Positions 9,828 to 24,800 of a stretch of DNA of 64,000 nucleotides are shown in pieces. Made by a program: the position numbers and the translations under genes. The DNA is from Sambucus nigra. Taxonomy: Eukaryota > Streptophyta > Magnoliopsida > Dipsacales > Adoxaceae. Each line of letters begins with the position of its first letter. Position 1 is the first letter of the stretch. The DNA lies in the NCBI GenBank assembly GCA_949130495.1, contig OX422221.1:475869159-475933158 (forward strand). The letters run 5' to 3'. Under the pieces are notes generated by a model. That model did not search any database. It had not been told where the DNA came from and was given only the letters and a program-made list of their open reading frames with translations.

Positions 9828-12800
9828 CTACAAAATAGAATACAAGTTCATTATTTATGCATCAATGTTTTCAATGAGCGTAAACATAACTAAAGAAGAT
9901 TGTCACGCATCATTGTTGCAGGAACCTGGTAAAACGCTATGTCTTGCTCTTAATGAGAATTGAGTATGGGATGGGATGGGGTTGTTAGGAGTCAACATGA
10001 CACAGGGAGTAGGGTAACCACCCTATGAGGTCGGCCCCCGCCCGGACGCATTTAAGTATTAATATTATTGAAATGCTATTAGATTTTTTTTACTAAAATA
10101 AATAACCTTTATTACATATAATAGGGTAAATTTCAAGAAACCCCTTTTAACTATCACGCAAGTTGCAAATAATTTCCTTTATAGCTCACATGGTATGACA
10201 ACCCACCCAACATAAAGCTGGACATGGGCATGGTACAAAATCATGCTAGGAAAATTGCACCCCACTTTGGGGCTTATTTAAAATGGGGAGGCGGAGAAAT
10301 ATTTGAGCAGCTCCTCTTATTTCTCTAATAAAAAAATTGCTCTAGTTGGGTACTAGAGTTTTAAATATAAGACAAAAAAGTCTTCAATGTTACTTCTAAG
10401 CAACCCATAGAGGGTATTTGCAATTTTTTCATTTTAGGGGGGTATTTGCAATACACACTAATGAACCTCACAATCAATGTTATGGCAGTAAATTGTGAAA
10501 AACTAACCAAATTTAATTTTTGTAGACACGTGATTTAGTCCATGAGGCAAGTGGTACAACTGTATAACTGCCCTCCAGCAATGGCTGGGCTCATCTATGC
10601 ACAAAGATATGCGAATTATATCCTAAAAACATATACTCCCTTCGCCCCAAATTAATAGCCGTGTTTTCCTTTTAAGTCCATCCCAAATTAATAACCGTGT
10701 TTTTACAAATAGTATATAAAACTTGGTGAGATTACAAAGTTACCCATTCGAATATTACCCATAGGAAAAGAATGTTCCAAGTGCATGCCATGCATTCAAA
10801 GGTATTTAGGAGGATAAATTTGAAAAGTAGAAACTTCTCTTAAAGTTGGGAGAGAAAATCATAATGCCATGACAAGAACATTGTGGATAATCAAAATATC
10901 CTCAAGAGCTAACCTCTTTTGATCCAGATGCCTCAAGGAGAAATTTTGTTCGCGAGGACCCTTCTCCTACGTTTTGAAGGATGTAAGGAATCTCCAATTC
11001 ACAAAGTGCTTCACGCACCATCCTAGCATACTGTGAAGGTAGCGAAGGTTAACAAGAAGAATCAAATATGATAAAATTAAAAATCACTTCATAATGATGA
11101 TTTATAATGTAAGATGTAAAAATGTATAAAGGTAATTGAGAATTTTATCAACTATGCTTTATTATTACATCAGATGTAGTGGTACTTCACAAAGAATATC
11201 ATCAGTAGAAAAGTGAAGCATGATCGAGTACGTGGATTACATCTCTAAAATGTGTATTGCGTAGGTTAGAGTAAATGTTAGTGTCTCCTGTCCAGTTATC
11301 TAAACGGAGCTGGAGTGTATAGCTTTCTAATGAAATACATGTTTCAATTTAATAATAAGAAGATAAATTAGGCATGGGCCAAAAGAGGAGGAGACTATGA
11401 AAATAACTTGAGTTTCGCCCAGCACTAGGTTGCTCAAGCTTGGTTATCAAATTATAAAATAAAAGAAATAAATATAAATTGAATAATAAGAATGATGGGA
11501 ACAACACTCTTACTGGATTATTTTCGTATGAGAAAAGTTCCAACTTTTTTGTCGGTGGTTCTTTGCTAGCCTTTTCCCATAGTGACATTCCTCTACCCGC
11601 TCGAAGAAGAGTTGGCACCCATCCTGTTAACAGTGTGCTGCATGATTCAGGGCGATTTTGTTAGCAAAATTAAAACAAATGGATGAGAGGAAGAGAATGG
11701 GAATAATCATTAGTAATTGCTAATGTGGCAGACACTACCAGCAGTCAATTTGATTTAGGAACTGAATAATAATAATAAGTTGGTTATATGTGGTACCTCC
11801 CAAAAAAGTTTCTTATATGACTTACTAGGAGGTATGAAACTCCTTTTTTATGTTTTGGATACAGCTAGGAACAACTTTTCGTGAAATTACCAAAACAGAC
11901 ACAAAGTAAACATGGGAGAAATTTTGAAAATCCGTATTCTGGAAAATAAGATAGCTTGTTCGCTGAAAAACATCATAATTTTTTATATCTGAAACAGATA
12001 TAATTCACTAATGGTAACCGCAAGTTGCATAACAGATGTAGACCAGCAGTCCACCTCACACCGGAGAAAATAAACTATACAGCTAGTGTTGCATTCATTC
12101 CATAACATCGCTAAAACCGCACATCTTCCTAAAGAAGAAACCTTAAAATCATCTCCCAAACCTTTCAACTCATATAGAAGCACATTCACTGATTTGAAGG
12201 GAACAGCCCCACTATGTTGAACTCATTAAAGGTCTTCATCTATAAAAACCTAGAAAAGAAGCCATGTAAAAGCAATTGCTTAATATTTTCCTTGTCAGCC
12301 ATGCATAAACAACACCGAGGAAAGTGGAACACCAAGAAGCAAAAGGGGAAAATGAAAAATGAAAGTTCTCCTTTGAAGCATGTCACAGGTATTGACTTTC
12401 TCGTGAACCACAGGCCAAGCTAACACCTTGAATTTTGAAGGAACATCCTGTGCTCAAAACATTATAAAAGGAAGAACAATGAAAGGAAGGATCATCACTC
12501 AAGAAAAGGAATCATGATTTACAATGGACCACTAACTCCCCAAATTCCACTTTCATTGTCCCCAACACCTGAATGAATCCCATCAGTAAACTCGAGACAA
12601 AAAAATAACTTCCAAGACTTCCTTATAGTTCAAATCTCTCTGGAAGGACGAGCTCCCAGAGATGAGAGAATTGGCGTCCAAAAAGGCGATGGAAGCAATG
12701 GAATTAAAAGAGATTATATAACCAAGGAAAGAGATATTGGAACAAGGGAACACTCCTCCAATCATCCTCCCAAAAACGAATACAAGACTGTAACCCACCT

Positions 12801-15800
12801 CCAAAGAGATAAACCTACGGAGGATTCATTACACCATTGAAGATAAACTTTCAAGGGCTTGTCAAAGGACCTTGGTCAACCCTTTTGGAATCCCACCCAT
12901 TTTTGTTCATACCATACTTGTGTCTAATGACAGCACACCAAAAGAGATTCACTCTCCTTTGGGAAGCTCCGCAACCATTTTGCTCTTCATTTCTAGTGTT
13001 AATTTTCCAATTCCCAAATCCCCCTTGTATCTAGGACTAGTTACCACTTTCCATTAGATTAGGTGATCATTTTTACTTTTGTCCCCTAGAATAAGAAACT
13101 CAATCTCTTCTTAATTAAAGAGTAAATTTAACCAGAAGTTTAAAAATAATGAAACAATAGATCGGAATGCTATTAAGGACTGTAGAAATCAAAGTGAGAT
13201 AACCCACCCCCACCTGAGTTTGACAAGCACAACTTTTTCCACCCATCCAATCTCTTGTTGATTTTGTTGTCCAAAACTGGGATACAAAAATTGAAGGCAT
13301 TCAACTTCCCTCCAAATAAAACAACAGCAAACGCTCCACACCACATCAGATCTTGCTAGCCAAAACTCAAAATCTGATGGCTCCATGTTAGCCTCTGCTA
13401 CCAAGCTCTTATTGGAGTTCACTTCAAACCCTGCCACCTTACATATGAGACAAGATTGCCAAAATTACCAATGCCGCAAGACACATAAATATACGGAATC
13501 GTCCGCAAACTACAAATGTAACACTGCTATACCGCCCTACCATTTCGGAAACCTTGCTCCAGACCACATGTCCGAGCCTTGTTCATAATTCTACTTAAAG
13601 CATTAACCACCAGCACAAATAAGGAAGGGGGGGAGCAGGTTCCCTTTCTTAAGCCCTCTTGATTCTTTGAACTTATACCTTGATCTACCATTAATGATAA
13701 CGAAAAAATTGATCGAGCTAATACAACTCCAAAGCCACTTTTCCATATACCCGCGAATCCTTTTTCTTTCTCAAAACCAAGTCAAGAAAACTCCAACTTA
13801 CATGATCTCACGTTTTATTGAAATGGACGTTAAAACCACCCCCTTCTTTTTCACCCTATGAAATTTCTCTACCCTTTACTAAAGGAGCTTGAGATTCTGA
13901 AAATTGTGTCCAACACCTTCCACAACCTAATTGAGAATGCTTTCACCAACACAAACTCACAACCCAAGCTCTTTAAGTGTCCCATGCTTTAATGGGCTAG
14001 CTAATACAACTGGGTAGGTAAGGCAAGGCTCCTTAGTGTCATTGAAATCAATCCAGACCCCTTTAAACTCTTGGCCCAACTCAATGTCTCCACTAAGAAA
14101 GACTCTGCTCAAGCACTTCTTGTTTCCAATCCACCAATCATTAATCCTACTTTGAAAGTTTAAGTGAGCAGAGAACATCACTTGTCCAAAGGAATGCAAA
14201 GCCGGGGGCTCTGGCTCAATTTGGCCGTAGTTATGGTATGATGGCAATTGAGCACCCCCTCCTCGCGAATCTGGTCATCAGAAGCTAGGATGATTCTTCT
14301 TGGTTCAGGTTTGTGGTGGTCCTTAACTAGGTCACAGTCGCCCGTCATCCAATCGCCTGCGTCGCTGACCTCTGTCGAAACACTATTGTCCCTTCCTTCA
14401 AGGTTTATCTACTCATGGACAATCAGGTCGACATTATTACCGTCATGTTTTCGACCCAGTGAAAGGAAGAACCTCACACTCTCTACATCTTCGTCGACCT
14501 CCGATTTTTTGGCGTGAGCAATAAGGTGGGTTTATGATGTATCAAACAACGCTCCATTTCATTTATGGCCTTTCAGTTCTTCTTTGTCGGGAACAGTGTT
14601 GTTGAACTCTCGGAGTAGACCTCGACACCATGTTGTGTAAACGCTGGAGGGTTTGCTGCCAGGGAGAGAGGCACAGAACAGGCAGGGGATTTTGACGCAC
14701 ATGAAGAGACTGAAGTAACATGGGGGTAGGTGGCGGTGATGTATAATCGACGCGACGTCGGGTAAGGATTATGTCAAATTTTCTGAAGCTAGAACCTAAC
14801 ATTGATTGACTTTGTATTTGAGATCAGGAATAATCCTTGTGTATCAGTTCGAATTGGAAGCATTCACTGCCAACAAACCCCATTGAACAATAGGTGGGTT
14901 TGAGTACTCATCCCAACTCATGAACCAAACACAACATAGTACAACTCAACACAACCAAGAGAATGTAAATGATAACAGAATTAACAATCAAATACACACA
15001 CGTGAGAGATTTCCCCTCTCAATTCTCAATAATATTCATAAAATTTTAAGTGATTACAAGAGGTCGCCAATAGCCTTATCAATAGGATAATGCTAACCAG
15101 AGTCATAAATCTAATAAAAGACATAAAGATAAACGCGGAAACTAAAAGATAATTCCTAAATTAATCCCAAAATAACTCCTAATAATTACCTACTTAATAA
15201 TAATAATGGTAATAAAACAAATCAAGATTAAAATAATTATCTTCTCCCAAAATTCAAAGATATCATAGGGAAGATATATCACAAAAGTAGCAGGTCTAAA
15301 GACATTAATCATGATAGAATTCGCTCTCTTTGGGATAAGGTAAATGTAAGTTTCATTCACACAATCATTCACCACTTCATTCTCATAAAATTCTCTCTAG
15401 AAATTGATCAAGACGTCTTTCACAATGTCCCAACATTCCTTATACACCGCGGAAGCGAACTCATTGGGACCTGGGGACTTATCTTCACAACAATCCCAAC
15501 ATCCTTCTCCTAACCTCTTACACCTCAAACAGCCTCTCTAACCATCTTGCCCTATTTAACCCTACCGGACTCGTTCTAAACCTTCCAAATCCCTCTTTTC
15601 CCTTTTATAGAATGCACATGTCCGATAAAACCTATGAAGCACGGACACGTAATACGTGTTTCGACACGCGATATGCGACACGTGATTGATCCAAAAACTA
15701 GGATACGACACGCTATGATATGTAATATATAATATATATTTAAATATATATATTAAAGAAGTAAAATAGATTTTTTTCCATAAAATACATTATTAGAGCA

Positions 15801-18800
15801 TTCTTAACATGAAATTACGAATATGGACCATACAAAACAAAATTTAAACACACTTTGACATTAAATATAATAGATAAAGCAGAATCACCATCACATGTAG
15901 GAGCGTGTCGTGTGTCCGACTTGAGTCAAAGTTGACTTGTGGCTTCCAGGAGAGTGTCCGTGTTTCATAGTGTCCGACACGACACGTTGCCTTCTGAGAA
16001 GTGTCCGTGCTTCCTAGGATAAAACCCACAACTTTGTACACTATTCCCTTCTCATCAACAATCATTCCCATTTTCTTTTTCCGATTTACGAATGATGTTG
16101 TTTAAATGATAGAAAAGTCCTCATTCTCACTTACCCAAGATTTTCATGTGACCTGGTAGCATTTTAATGAAGCTAAGAGATCTTCGACTGAAAGGGAAAA
16201 AAATGTTTGATTGATAAAGAACATCGAAATCAAGGATAGAGAATAGAGGACAAGACTGTTAATGAGCGAAATTTCATCTGGGCATTAAACATTCCTCTCC
16301 GCCATCATGCGTATATCAAAATTTTCAACTCCTCTTTTATTCCAAATTTCCTAAATACATCATATTAGAGTATAGTGTGAAGTTCTCGGTTAACTGAAAA
16401 TAAACAAAAATATAAGCATGGTATCCAAGAGAAAGGGATAACATCATTTCAATTTCCATCTTGGTTGAGCAAGACATACTTAGAGGTAGCATACCTTTCC
16501 AAGAGCCCAATCGATGGACTCCTTCCTTCACCATATTGCTGAAATAAGTATTTTACAATCGCACCTAACAAAAAACAAAATGACCGGTAAAATTAGGCCA
16601 AGAAGAATGCAATTGCAATGTAAGAAAGTTTAAAAATAGGAAGAAATTTAGAAGTCACTTAGTTTGATGCTTGGAACCAAGTGCAAAAGACAAAATCAAA
16701 AAGACTTGTAACAGTGCTTTGGAAACTGTATACATATAACAATAAAATTCTTTGCCTCTCTCTATCTTTGTTATGCTATTGGAGATCTCTAGACTCTTTC
16801 GCAAGAATAACAATTTTGGCCCTCTCTAAAACTCCAATTGGAACCCTTTTTCTCTTTCATTCTTCACAAGTTCCTACCCATCAAGGGAATCAGACGGGGC
16901 CAAAACTTTCAAAGTGTAAAGAGGTTTTATGCTTTGGCCAGTACTTGCTTAATTAGAAAATTGGCTGTTAAGCAAATTGGGGAATAAAGGATCTGCTGAG
17001 ACCAATTCGACGGGTAAACAGCATGCTAAAGCAAAATTTGTCTTAGCCTTGTCTATGCAAGAGCAATTTTGGAAGCAGAAAAAATCAAGTGGCAAAAAGC
17101 TATGTTGCTTGGATACGCATATGGGATACATGATATGATACGATATGATAAGGCATCAATTGAAAAAAAGTAGAGTTTGTATACGGCAATGATGAATAAA
17201 GTTGTAAATATTATAGTGTATATATGTCTGTATTTTGAAAATACCATTAATACTAATATAGGAAATCTGCATCAGAGAAATATAAGTAGGGTGATATATT
17301 TACTACTTTTAATACAGAGATAAGAGTCATGACGATAAGAATGGCATTGTATATGTGTTTCAATAGCTTTGTCTGTTATATGTTTTCTTTGATTGAAAGC
17401 TTCACTTTTAAGCCTTTCATATTTTCTCTTAAAATTTCTTATTTATAGAAAAAAAATACAATACAATCCCAACCATACCCATGTCGTATCCAAGTTGTAT
17501 CTATATCGTACCCGTGTGCTGCTGTTTCGAGGGGGGAGGGCGGTGCCCTGGCCTTAGGGGATGGCACCAATAAATCCATCAAGCACCCTCGATCTATCTA
17601 TGCTGTGTAGTACCCCAGGGTTTTAGAAGTACCCTTTTACAAATCATACCTGTGAAGCTTTAGATGCAACTCTTAAACAAAAATCACTTTAGATGATTTG
17701 GCCACATCAAACATGGACTAAAGAATGGTTTGGTTAATATTGATCACAGTTCAAAGTAAAGTCCAAAACCGGGACGATAAGGCTGAGTTGACTAGGTTTC
17801 GGTGCCCAACGATCCAAAACCGTTTTCCGTAACTATAAATCAATGTAACGAATTTGACTTGTCGTGAGATGCTGAGTTTTTACTTAAACGGCCATACTTG
17901 GTGACTTGTCGATCCGATTTAATGGTTCGACACACGAGTTGTACTATTTTTCTATAAAAAATTTGATCTTCTAACTAAAGTATTGTTCCCTGTTACCACT
18001 ACTAACAGTGAGAATTGGACTGTCGAGTCTTGGACCGAAATCTCATCTTTGAACCATTTCTATTATGGAATATTGCCTTTGAATTCATCACACGTCAGTA
18101 TGATCAATCAGACAAGGCTATGCATACAAAATGATGATTCCGTGCTTATGTAACTGATCCATATTATAATCCTTTTTTTTCTATAATTTTTTGGGCTCTC
18201 TATAAAGAGTGTATTGCTACGTCTTGCCTGAAAGCAATCCCGATACCGAGTTAAAAATTTGGCAGCAGAGTCATAATCTGATGCCGTGATTTGAACCATG
18301 ATATTGATGGTAATGATGCGTAGGGGAAGAGGGAGGACCAAAATTGACTTGGTGGGAAAATGTTAGAAAGGACATTTATATCGTGTTGGTTTAATTGCGT
18401 ATATTGCATTAAATAAAGCAGAATTAAAGAAATGGGATTCATTTAGACAACCCCTAGTATATGAGAAAAGGCTTTGTAAAGTTATGTTTTTTGTTTCCTC
18501 TGCTCATAATTGTAAAGTTAAGCTGAGTACATATATGTCAGAAAAATCAGGTAAGAAGCTATTATGTCTCTATTTTTGGCATTGAGCACTCTCTGTACTT
18601 TGTGGTACTCATGATAGCAGTAGATTCTCGTGTACTTTCTGTGCACAGAAAAACCTTGTTATTCAGCTCCCAAAACACTAGATCTCATATGGGGACTAAA
18701 AATGATAGATGACACAAATGTAAAAAACAATAATCATGCTACTAAAGATTTACACACCTAGTTAGAGTTCATATCATATTATCTCTACATTATTTCGTCT

Positions 18801-21800
18801 CATCCTCAAAATAATAAGGGCTATTTACAACTAAGTTCCTTGGTAACAATTTTTAAACATTTAAGGACAATTTACAATTAGGTCCACTTGTTATGCCACT
18901 AGCGTGGACTTCCACAAGAAGAGAATTAGTGGACCTAAGTGTTTAAAATTTATCAAAATTCCTTTAGTGTCTAAAACTTGTTTGCGAGGGACCTAAGAGT
19001 ACTTTCTCCAAATAATAATCACGCTAAATGAGTACATACATAGATAGGTTAAAAAGGCAAAAATTATAAAATGACGTACAAATGAAATAAAATAACCCAA
19101 TTACGCCACCGTATGCACCCACGAATCAATATTTTTCCCAAGTCATTTCTGGTTTATCATACGAGTGTGAATTTTATTACTTACTGCTTTCATACATTGA
19201 AATTCCAGTATTTGGGTCAACGAGGAAAGGGAACCTGCACGAGAACCTCTGTAAGTTGATAAAAATGAAAAATAAATTGAAACACACATAAAGTAGATGA
19301 AAGTTCAAGTAATTTCATTTTCATCAGAGAGTGCACGTAGATTAAAGAAAATGATGTTGTCAGACTTTCAGCCAACTGAAATGGCGCCACTATAGTGTAT
19401 GATCGCTTCTATTTAGGTAGAATTCTCGGGAGTAAGATATTTTTTAATCCACTATTAACAACGAACAGCGTTGATTTGTATCTTATGGAACCAAGTTGTT
19501 AATATGCCCCCAAAACATAACACTAATCAGAACAATATAAGCCCTGTTTAGTTGGGGAAAAACAGGGCTGTTTTCTGGAATCTTTTCGTTGTTAAAAAGA
19601 AACATAGAAAATGCGTTCCAATATATATATTTTTCAATTTAGAAAACTGTTTACCATTTTTCCAACTTTCTGGAAATTCGGAAAACATAACTAGTATGTT
19701 CTCTAATATTTTTCTTTCAAAATGAAAATAAATAAATATAAAGTTACCACCACAACTTTACCACCAACACCACAACTGCACCACCAACACCGCTGACATG
19801 ACAATTGGTAATGGAAAATAGCAAATAATTCCCCACAATTAAACATGACCATACTTTTTCACTAAAGAAATTCCAAAGATGTATTACGTACTGCTCTTTG
19901 CCACCGGATTTTCTAACCATTTCCCTGTGTCTAACAGAACCTTTAGGGCATGGATAGACCTGCACATATAAAACATACAAATAAAACATTGGTGCAAGTA
20001 TATGTTTGTTTGTTATATGGTAGTGTGGCATTAATAAGAAATTCATTTTGAAACATGTCGTCAAAACCCCATCAAGTTTGAAAGCCTCACAATGTGGCAC
20101 TTTCTCACCATCAAAAATCTGAACACCCTCAATGCTACCAAAGAAAACTAGTCATATGGTGGTGGAAAAAACTACAAAAGCCAAAATAAATGAAGTACAG
20201 GGATGAAATATTCCAAATATTTGCTTCATATTGAAAGAGTCTCTAATTGCACACATGAGCCCACAAACAGTAGCCCAGTTGTACTCCAATTGGGGTGCTC
20301 ATATTATCAAACATTCGTATTGATTACTTATAAAGCATTCAAGGTGTCCAAGCCAATAATGTCTGTCAGATCAATCTGAAAGTGAAGATAATAATAGTCA
20401 CACTGAGAAATGAGGTAACTGTTTGTAAAGCATCTTCATTGGAAGATAAGAACATGGATTAAATGTGTCAACAGAATGCATCGCTCACCTCTACAGAGAT
20501 ATCGAGCTCAGTCAAGGCCTCTCGAACCCTCCTGCAAAAGGGACATGCCTCTGTTGACAATCCCTATAAAACATTAAGTCATATCCGCATTGAAAGCAAT
20601 ATTAATGATTAACTGGAAGTGTACTTGCTTCCGTAACGGGTAGTTCATTGTTTTAAATGATTAAATAAATATTGGGGTGGTAAGTAAGAAACCCCCTAAA
20701 CTATTGTTCCGATTGCACATACCCCTAGTGTTGTAAATAACCCTCTAAACAATGAAAAAGTTGCAAATACCCCTTTGTGTGTTCCTAAACACCCTTTTTA
20801 GTGACAGGTAGGAGGGAAATACAAGATGTTAAAATAAAATAGTTCCAGAGTTTTTTAGTAAAATTAATAGTTAAGGATGGTATATTCAACTGTCGTGATA
20901 ATTCAGGGGTCTGGCAATTTACCATGAATATTGCTCGTTCTTAGCAGAATTAATATTTAAGGCCAAAGGGGTATTTGCAGTTAGCGTGATAGTTCTTTCT
21001 TCTTGTTACTGTTGCAACTTACCTAAATATTATTAAACTTTGTTAAATTAGTATTAAGGGGGTATTCGCAACTAGCATGATAGCTCAGGGGATTCGTTAC
21101 AATTTATCCTGAATATAGTTGGTATCCTAGGTACTGTTTTACCTAACCCTATATCTAAAGCTGGAAGAGTATCCATCAAAGTATTCTAACCAGAAGTCCC
21201 AGCAAATGAAGGCAAAAATAAGGTAAAAGAAATTATTTCCTATTTGTTGTGAGAGGGTTTTAAATTTAAGATACATGTAAGCTACAGTGCAAGAACTTTA
21301 ACATCTTTGCAAGAAACACCCTGAAATATGCATTTTATCACGAAAACCCGTGTAGCTAAAACGTTGCCAGAAGGGAGTGTTTGCAACAAAATGCATTGCT
21401 CGGGGGGTGGTTTGCAAAATTTTGAAAGTTCAAGGGGTTTCTAGCACTTTAGCCCTATGTATGTAATAAGGAAGAAGCTAACCAAATTCAAAGAGTTGCA
21501 AACGCAATGGAGGATCTACTGTACTGATCCCTTGGCTATCCAAACTGACTGGTTGTGATCTTGACCCCCATGGCAGCCTAGCCAGGGTAGATAAGGAAGA
21601 TGTTGCCACCTGATATGGATAACAAGTATATAGGCATTAGTGACAGCTAGAAAGGAAAATAGTTTAGAAAGTAATGTCAATCTAGGGCTTTGTAAATACA
21701 ACTATATAGTAGGCTAAAATGTAAAAGAAAAAAGCACACACAAAAACTGAATTTTGATTTGTTGTAAATAACCTCCTGAATGTCCCAATAACCCCCCTGA

Positions 21801-24800
21801 ATTGTGCATTTTGTTGCAAATACCCTCTACTGGAGACTTTTTAGCAACATTTGTTGGCGACCTAAAGAAGGGTCTTGTAACAAAATTCATAGCTCAAGGG
21901 GATTTCTTGCTTCATAAATAATTCAGTGGGGTTTGCACAAAAAAAAAAAATTAAGTTCAGGGGAAGGCTTCCACTTTAGCCTATATAGTTTATATACTTG
22001 CACATAAAATGAATTAGATTAAAAAGGTCCTACCGAGTGCACAGAACTCCCGCTTAACTGCAGGGTCTTGTAGATTAAGGAAGGAAAAAATTGTGCCCTA
22101 TCCTATTGGATTGTTGAGATGCTGGAAATTTTGTTTCCTTATTCTTTTCTATTATGAGAGGTCGTACCTTGGTGCGATGGCAAGTGCCCTCGTCCAAGTT
22201 ACGGTTCGTCTCGGGTTCGAGACTGGGAGCAACCTCTCATATATAAGGTAAGATCAGTCAACATCTGCATCTTCCAGACCTGCAGTTAAGCGGAGCCCTG
22301 TGCACTAGGTATGACCTTTTTTTATTCTTTTATATTATGCTGATTCTGGATATACAAAGAATGAAACTAAGGGGTTGTACAACTGAACACATTAAGTTAT
22401 GTAAATAAAACAAGATGAGGGATTATTCGATGAATCCATTCAAACATGTACACCTAAAAACCAACTACGAAAAACAATACACTAAAAAAGGGTCTCAAAT
22501 AAACTCAATGCTAAACACGCTCGGTGAAAGGTGATTTGAACTAACAGATTCCCCCCCCCCCCCCCCCCCCAACAACTTCCAGTTACACAAATCGAGGTTT
22601 TAAAACACCAGTTTAGTAGTGCGGAATTTTAGTTAATTTTGTTGGAAAAATTGGACTTAAAAACTGTCCAAATTTTTCTGGACAGAATTTTGAGCAACTT
22701 TGAGCTCAAATTTAGGTGGGACCCACACCACGATAATCGTGGGACCATATACGAATGCGTTCTCTTTCGCAAGGAGATTAACGTAATATATTCACATGTC
22801 CAATTTCATTAAGTTATGAATGATAAATATGTCTCCAAAGTGACTCACAAAGCAATGAAAGTTAATGAATTGGGTATGTTTTAACGCTTGTCCCACATTG
22901 GAAGAGTAGTGAAATAATGATGAGTTAATAGAACCCAAATGACGGACTAAGGCTTGGATGCCTTGGAGTATCCCAACTCTTTGAAGGGGAGATGACCTAC
23001 ATTATGCATGTGTTGGGCTTGGGCCAAAACCCCAACGTCCTCGGCTCGGGCTTATAAAAATCTCCTACATTTTTGGGACGAATTAATTAAACTTTCTGGG
23101 CTTTTATTAATTAATTACGGAATTAATTAATTATTAATTAACTATTTGACAGTTAATTGCCAAAGGTCAACAGTTAACGAAATTAACTGTTTTTTACCGT
23201 TAATTTCGGTTTTGACTGTTCCCAACGGTCAACACCAAAGCTATAAATACAAACCATTCCCTCCAGTTTTGGTTGCTGTCACCAAAACCCCTCCAGAAAA
23301 ATATATTTTCGTATAACAAGACCCGAGAATCTGGTCCTTTTAAAAGGACAAATCAAGCTACTACAAGTGGTACTCATCAACCTATTGAACTAATAGAGGA
23401 TGAACCAAGACGTAGTAAAAGAGCAAGAACCTCGACTTCTTTTGGTCTGGATTTTCTAACATATTTGCTAGAAAATGAAACTCAATCCTACAAAGAAGCC
23501 ATATCCTTACCCGATGCTTCTAATTGGAAAGAAGCAATTAATAGTGAAATTGAATCCATATTACAAAATCACACATGGGAACTAGTGGATCTTCCACCAG
23601 GTTCAAACCCGTTAGGTTATAAATGGATCTTCAAAAAGAAGTTGAAGGTCGATGGATCAATTGATAAATATAAAGCTAGACTTGTAGCTAAAGGCTATAG
23701 GCAAAAGGAAGGGTTGGATTACTTCGACGCATATTCACCGGTAACAAGAATAACGTCCATTCAGATGTTAATAGCAATAGCTGCTATTAATGGACTTGCA
23801 ATACATCAAATGGATGTAAAAACCGCATTCTTAAACGGTGAACTAGACGAGGAAGTTTATATGGAGCAACCTGAATGGTTCAAGGCTCCCGGACAAGAAG
23901 GAAAAGTATTTAAGCTTGTTAAATCACTTTATGGATTAAAACAAGCACCTAAGCAATGGCATGAAAATTTGATAATGCAATGTTATCAAATGGCTTCAAA
24001 ATTAATGAATGTGATAAATGTGTTTACTTTAAATACATTCAAAATGGATATGTCACTGTGTGCCTCTATGTTGATGATATGTTTATCATGGGTAGTAACC
24101 TGGAAATTGTCAAAACTACAAAACAAATGTTAAGTAGTCGATTTGACATGAAAGATATGGGTATCGCCGACGTTATATTAGGAATTAAAAATTCTAAAAC
24201 ATCGAATGGACTTATATTATCTCAATCTCATTACATAGTGAAAGTACTTGAAAAATTCAAGAAGTATGATATCAGTCGTACCAAGACACCTGTAGATGTA
24301 AATTTACATCTAGCAAGAAATAATGGTGAAAGCATATCTCAACTATAATATTCTCGTATTATCGGTAGTTTAATGTATATCATGAACTGTACACGACCGG
24401 GCATAGTATACTCAATAAGTAAGCTAAGCCAATTTACGAGTAATCCAGGGAGAGATCACTGGAAAGCAATATTGAGAGTTTTGGGTTATTTAAAATATAC
24501 TCAAAACTATGGACGACACTACTCAAAATATCCAGTTGTTCTTAAAGGACATTGCGATGCAAATTGGATATCCGATACAAAAGAAGTCTACGAGTGGGTA
24601 TATGTTTACCCTTGGAGGTGCAGCCGTATCTTGAAAATCCTCAAAACAAACGTGCATTGCTAGATCGGCAATGGAATCCGAATTCATTGCACTAGACAAA
24701 GCTGGAGAAGAAGCTGAATGGCTTCGAAATTTCTTAGAAGATGTTCGAAATTGGTCGAAACCGGTGCCCGCAATATGTATACATTGCGATAGTCAATCGG

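Larger units (their letters stand above)
9828..10913 (-). other. Intron 9 (1,086 bp)
   Basis: Donor GTTAGC at 10913-10908, acceptor TGTAG at 9832-9828. Holds a decayed MITE at about 10105-10470 and a Stowaway-like end at about 10633. No coding sequence. Confidence 0.85.
11638..16494 (-). other. Intron 7 (4,857 bp) with a nested LINE and hAT MITE
   Basis: Donor GTATGC at 16494-16489, acceptor TGCAG at 11642-11638. Almost all of it is an L1-type LINE (12000-15560) and a hAT MITE (15632-16017). Confidence 0.8.
16565..19184 (-). other. Intron 6 (2,620 bp)
   Basis: Donor GTAAGT at 19184-19179, acceptor GTTAG at 16569-16565. Contains a possible hAT-like element at about 17095-17545 and an inverted repeat at 18884-18940. 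The rest shows nothing recognisable. Confidence 0.85.
20551..21482 (-). other. Intron 3 (932 bp) with clustered Mutator-like MITEs
   Basis: Donor GTTAGC at 21482-21477, acceptor AACAG at 20555-20551. Mostly MITE-derived: a complete one at 20675-20924 and partial relatives to 21465. Confidence 0.85.

Noticed and set aside
16337..16534. 65-codon minus-strand frame starting [10 protein letters not shown]
   Set aside because: Wrong frame over exon 7; the correct frame reads [13 protein letters not shown].
19744..20100. 118-codon minus-strand frame as a small separate gene
   Set aside because: Only 19892-19959 is coding (exon 5 of the large gene); the rest is intron read-through.
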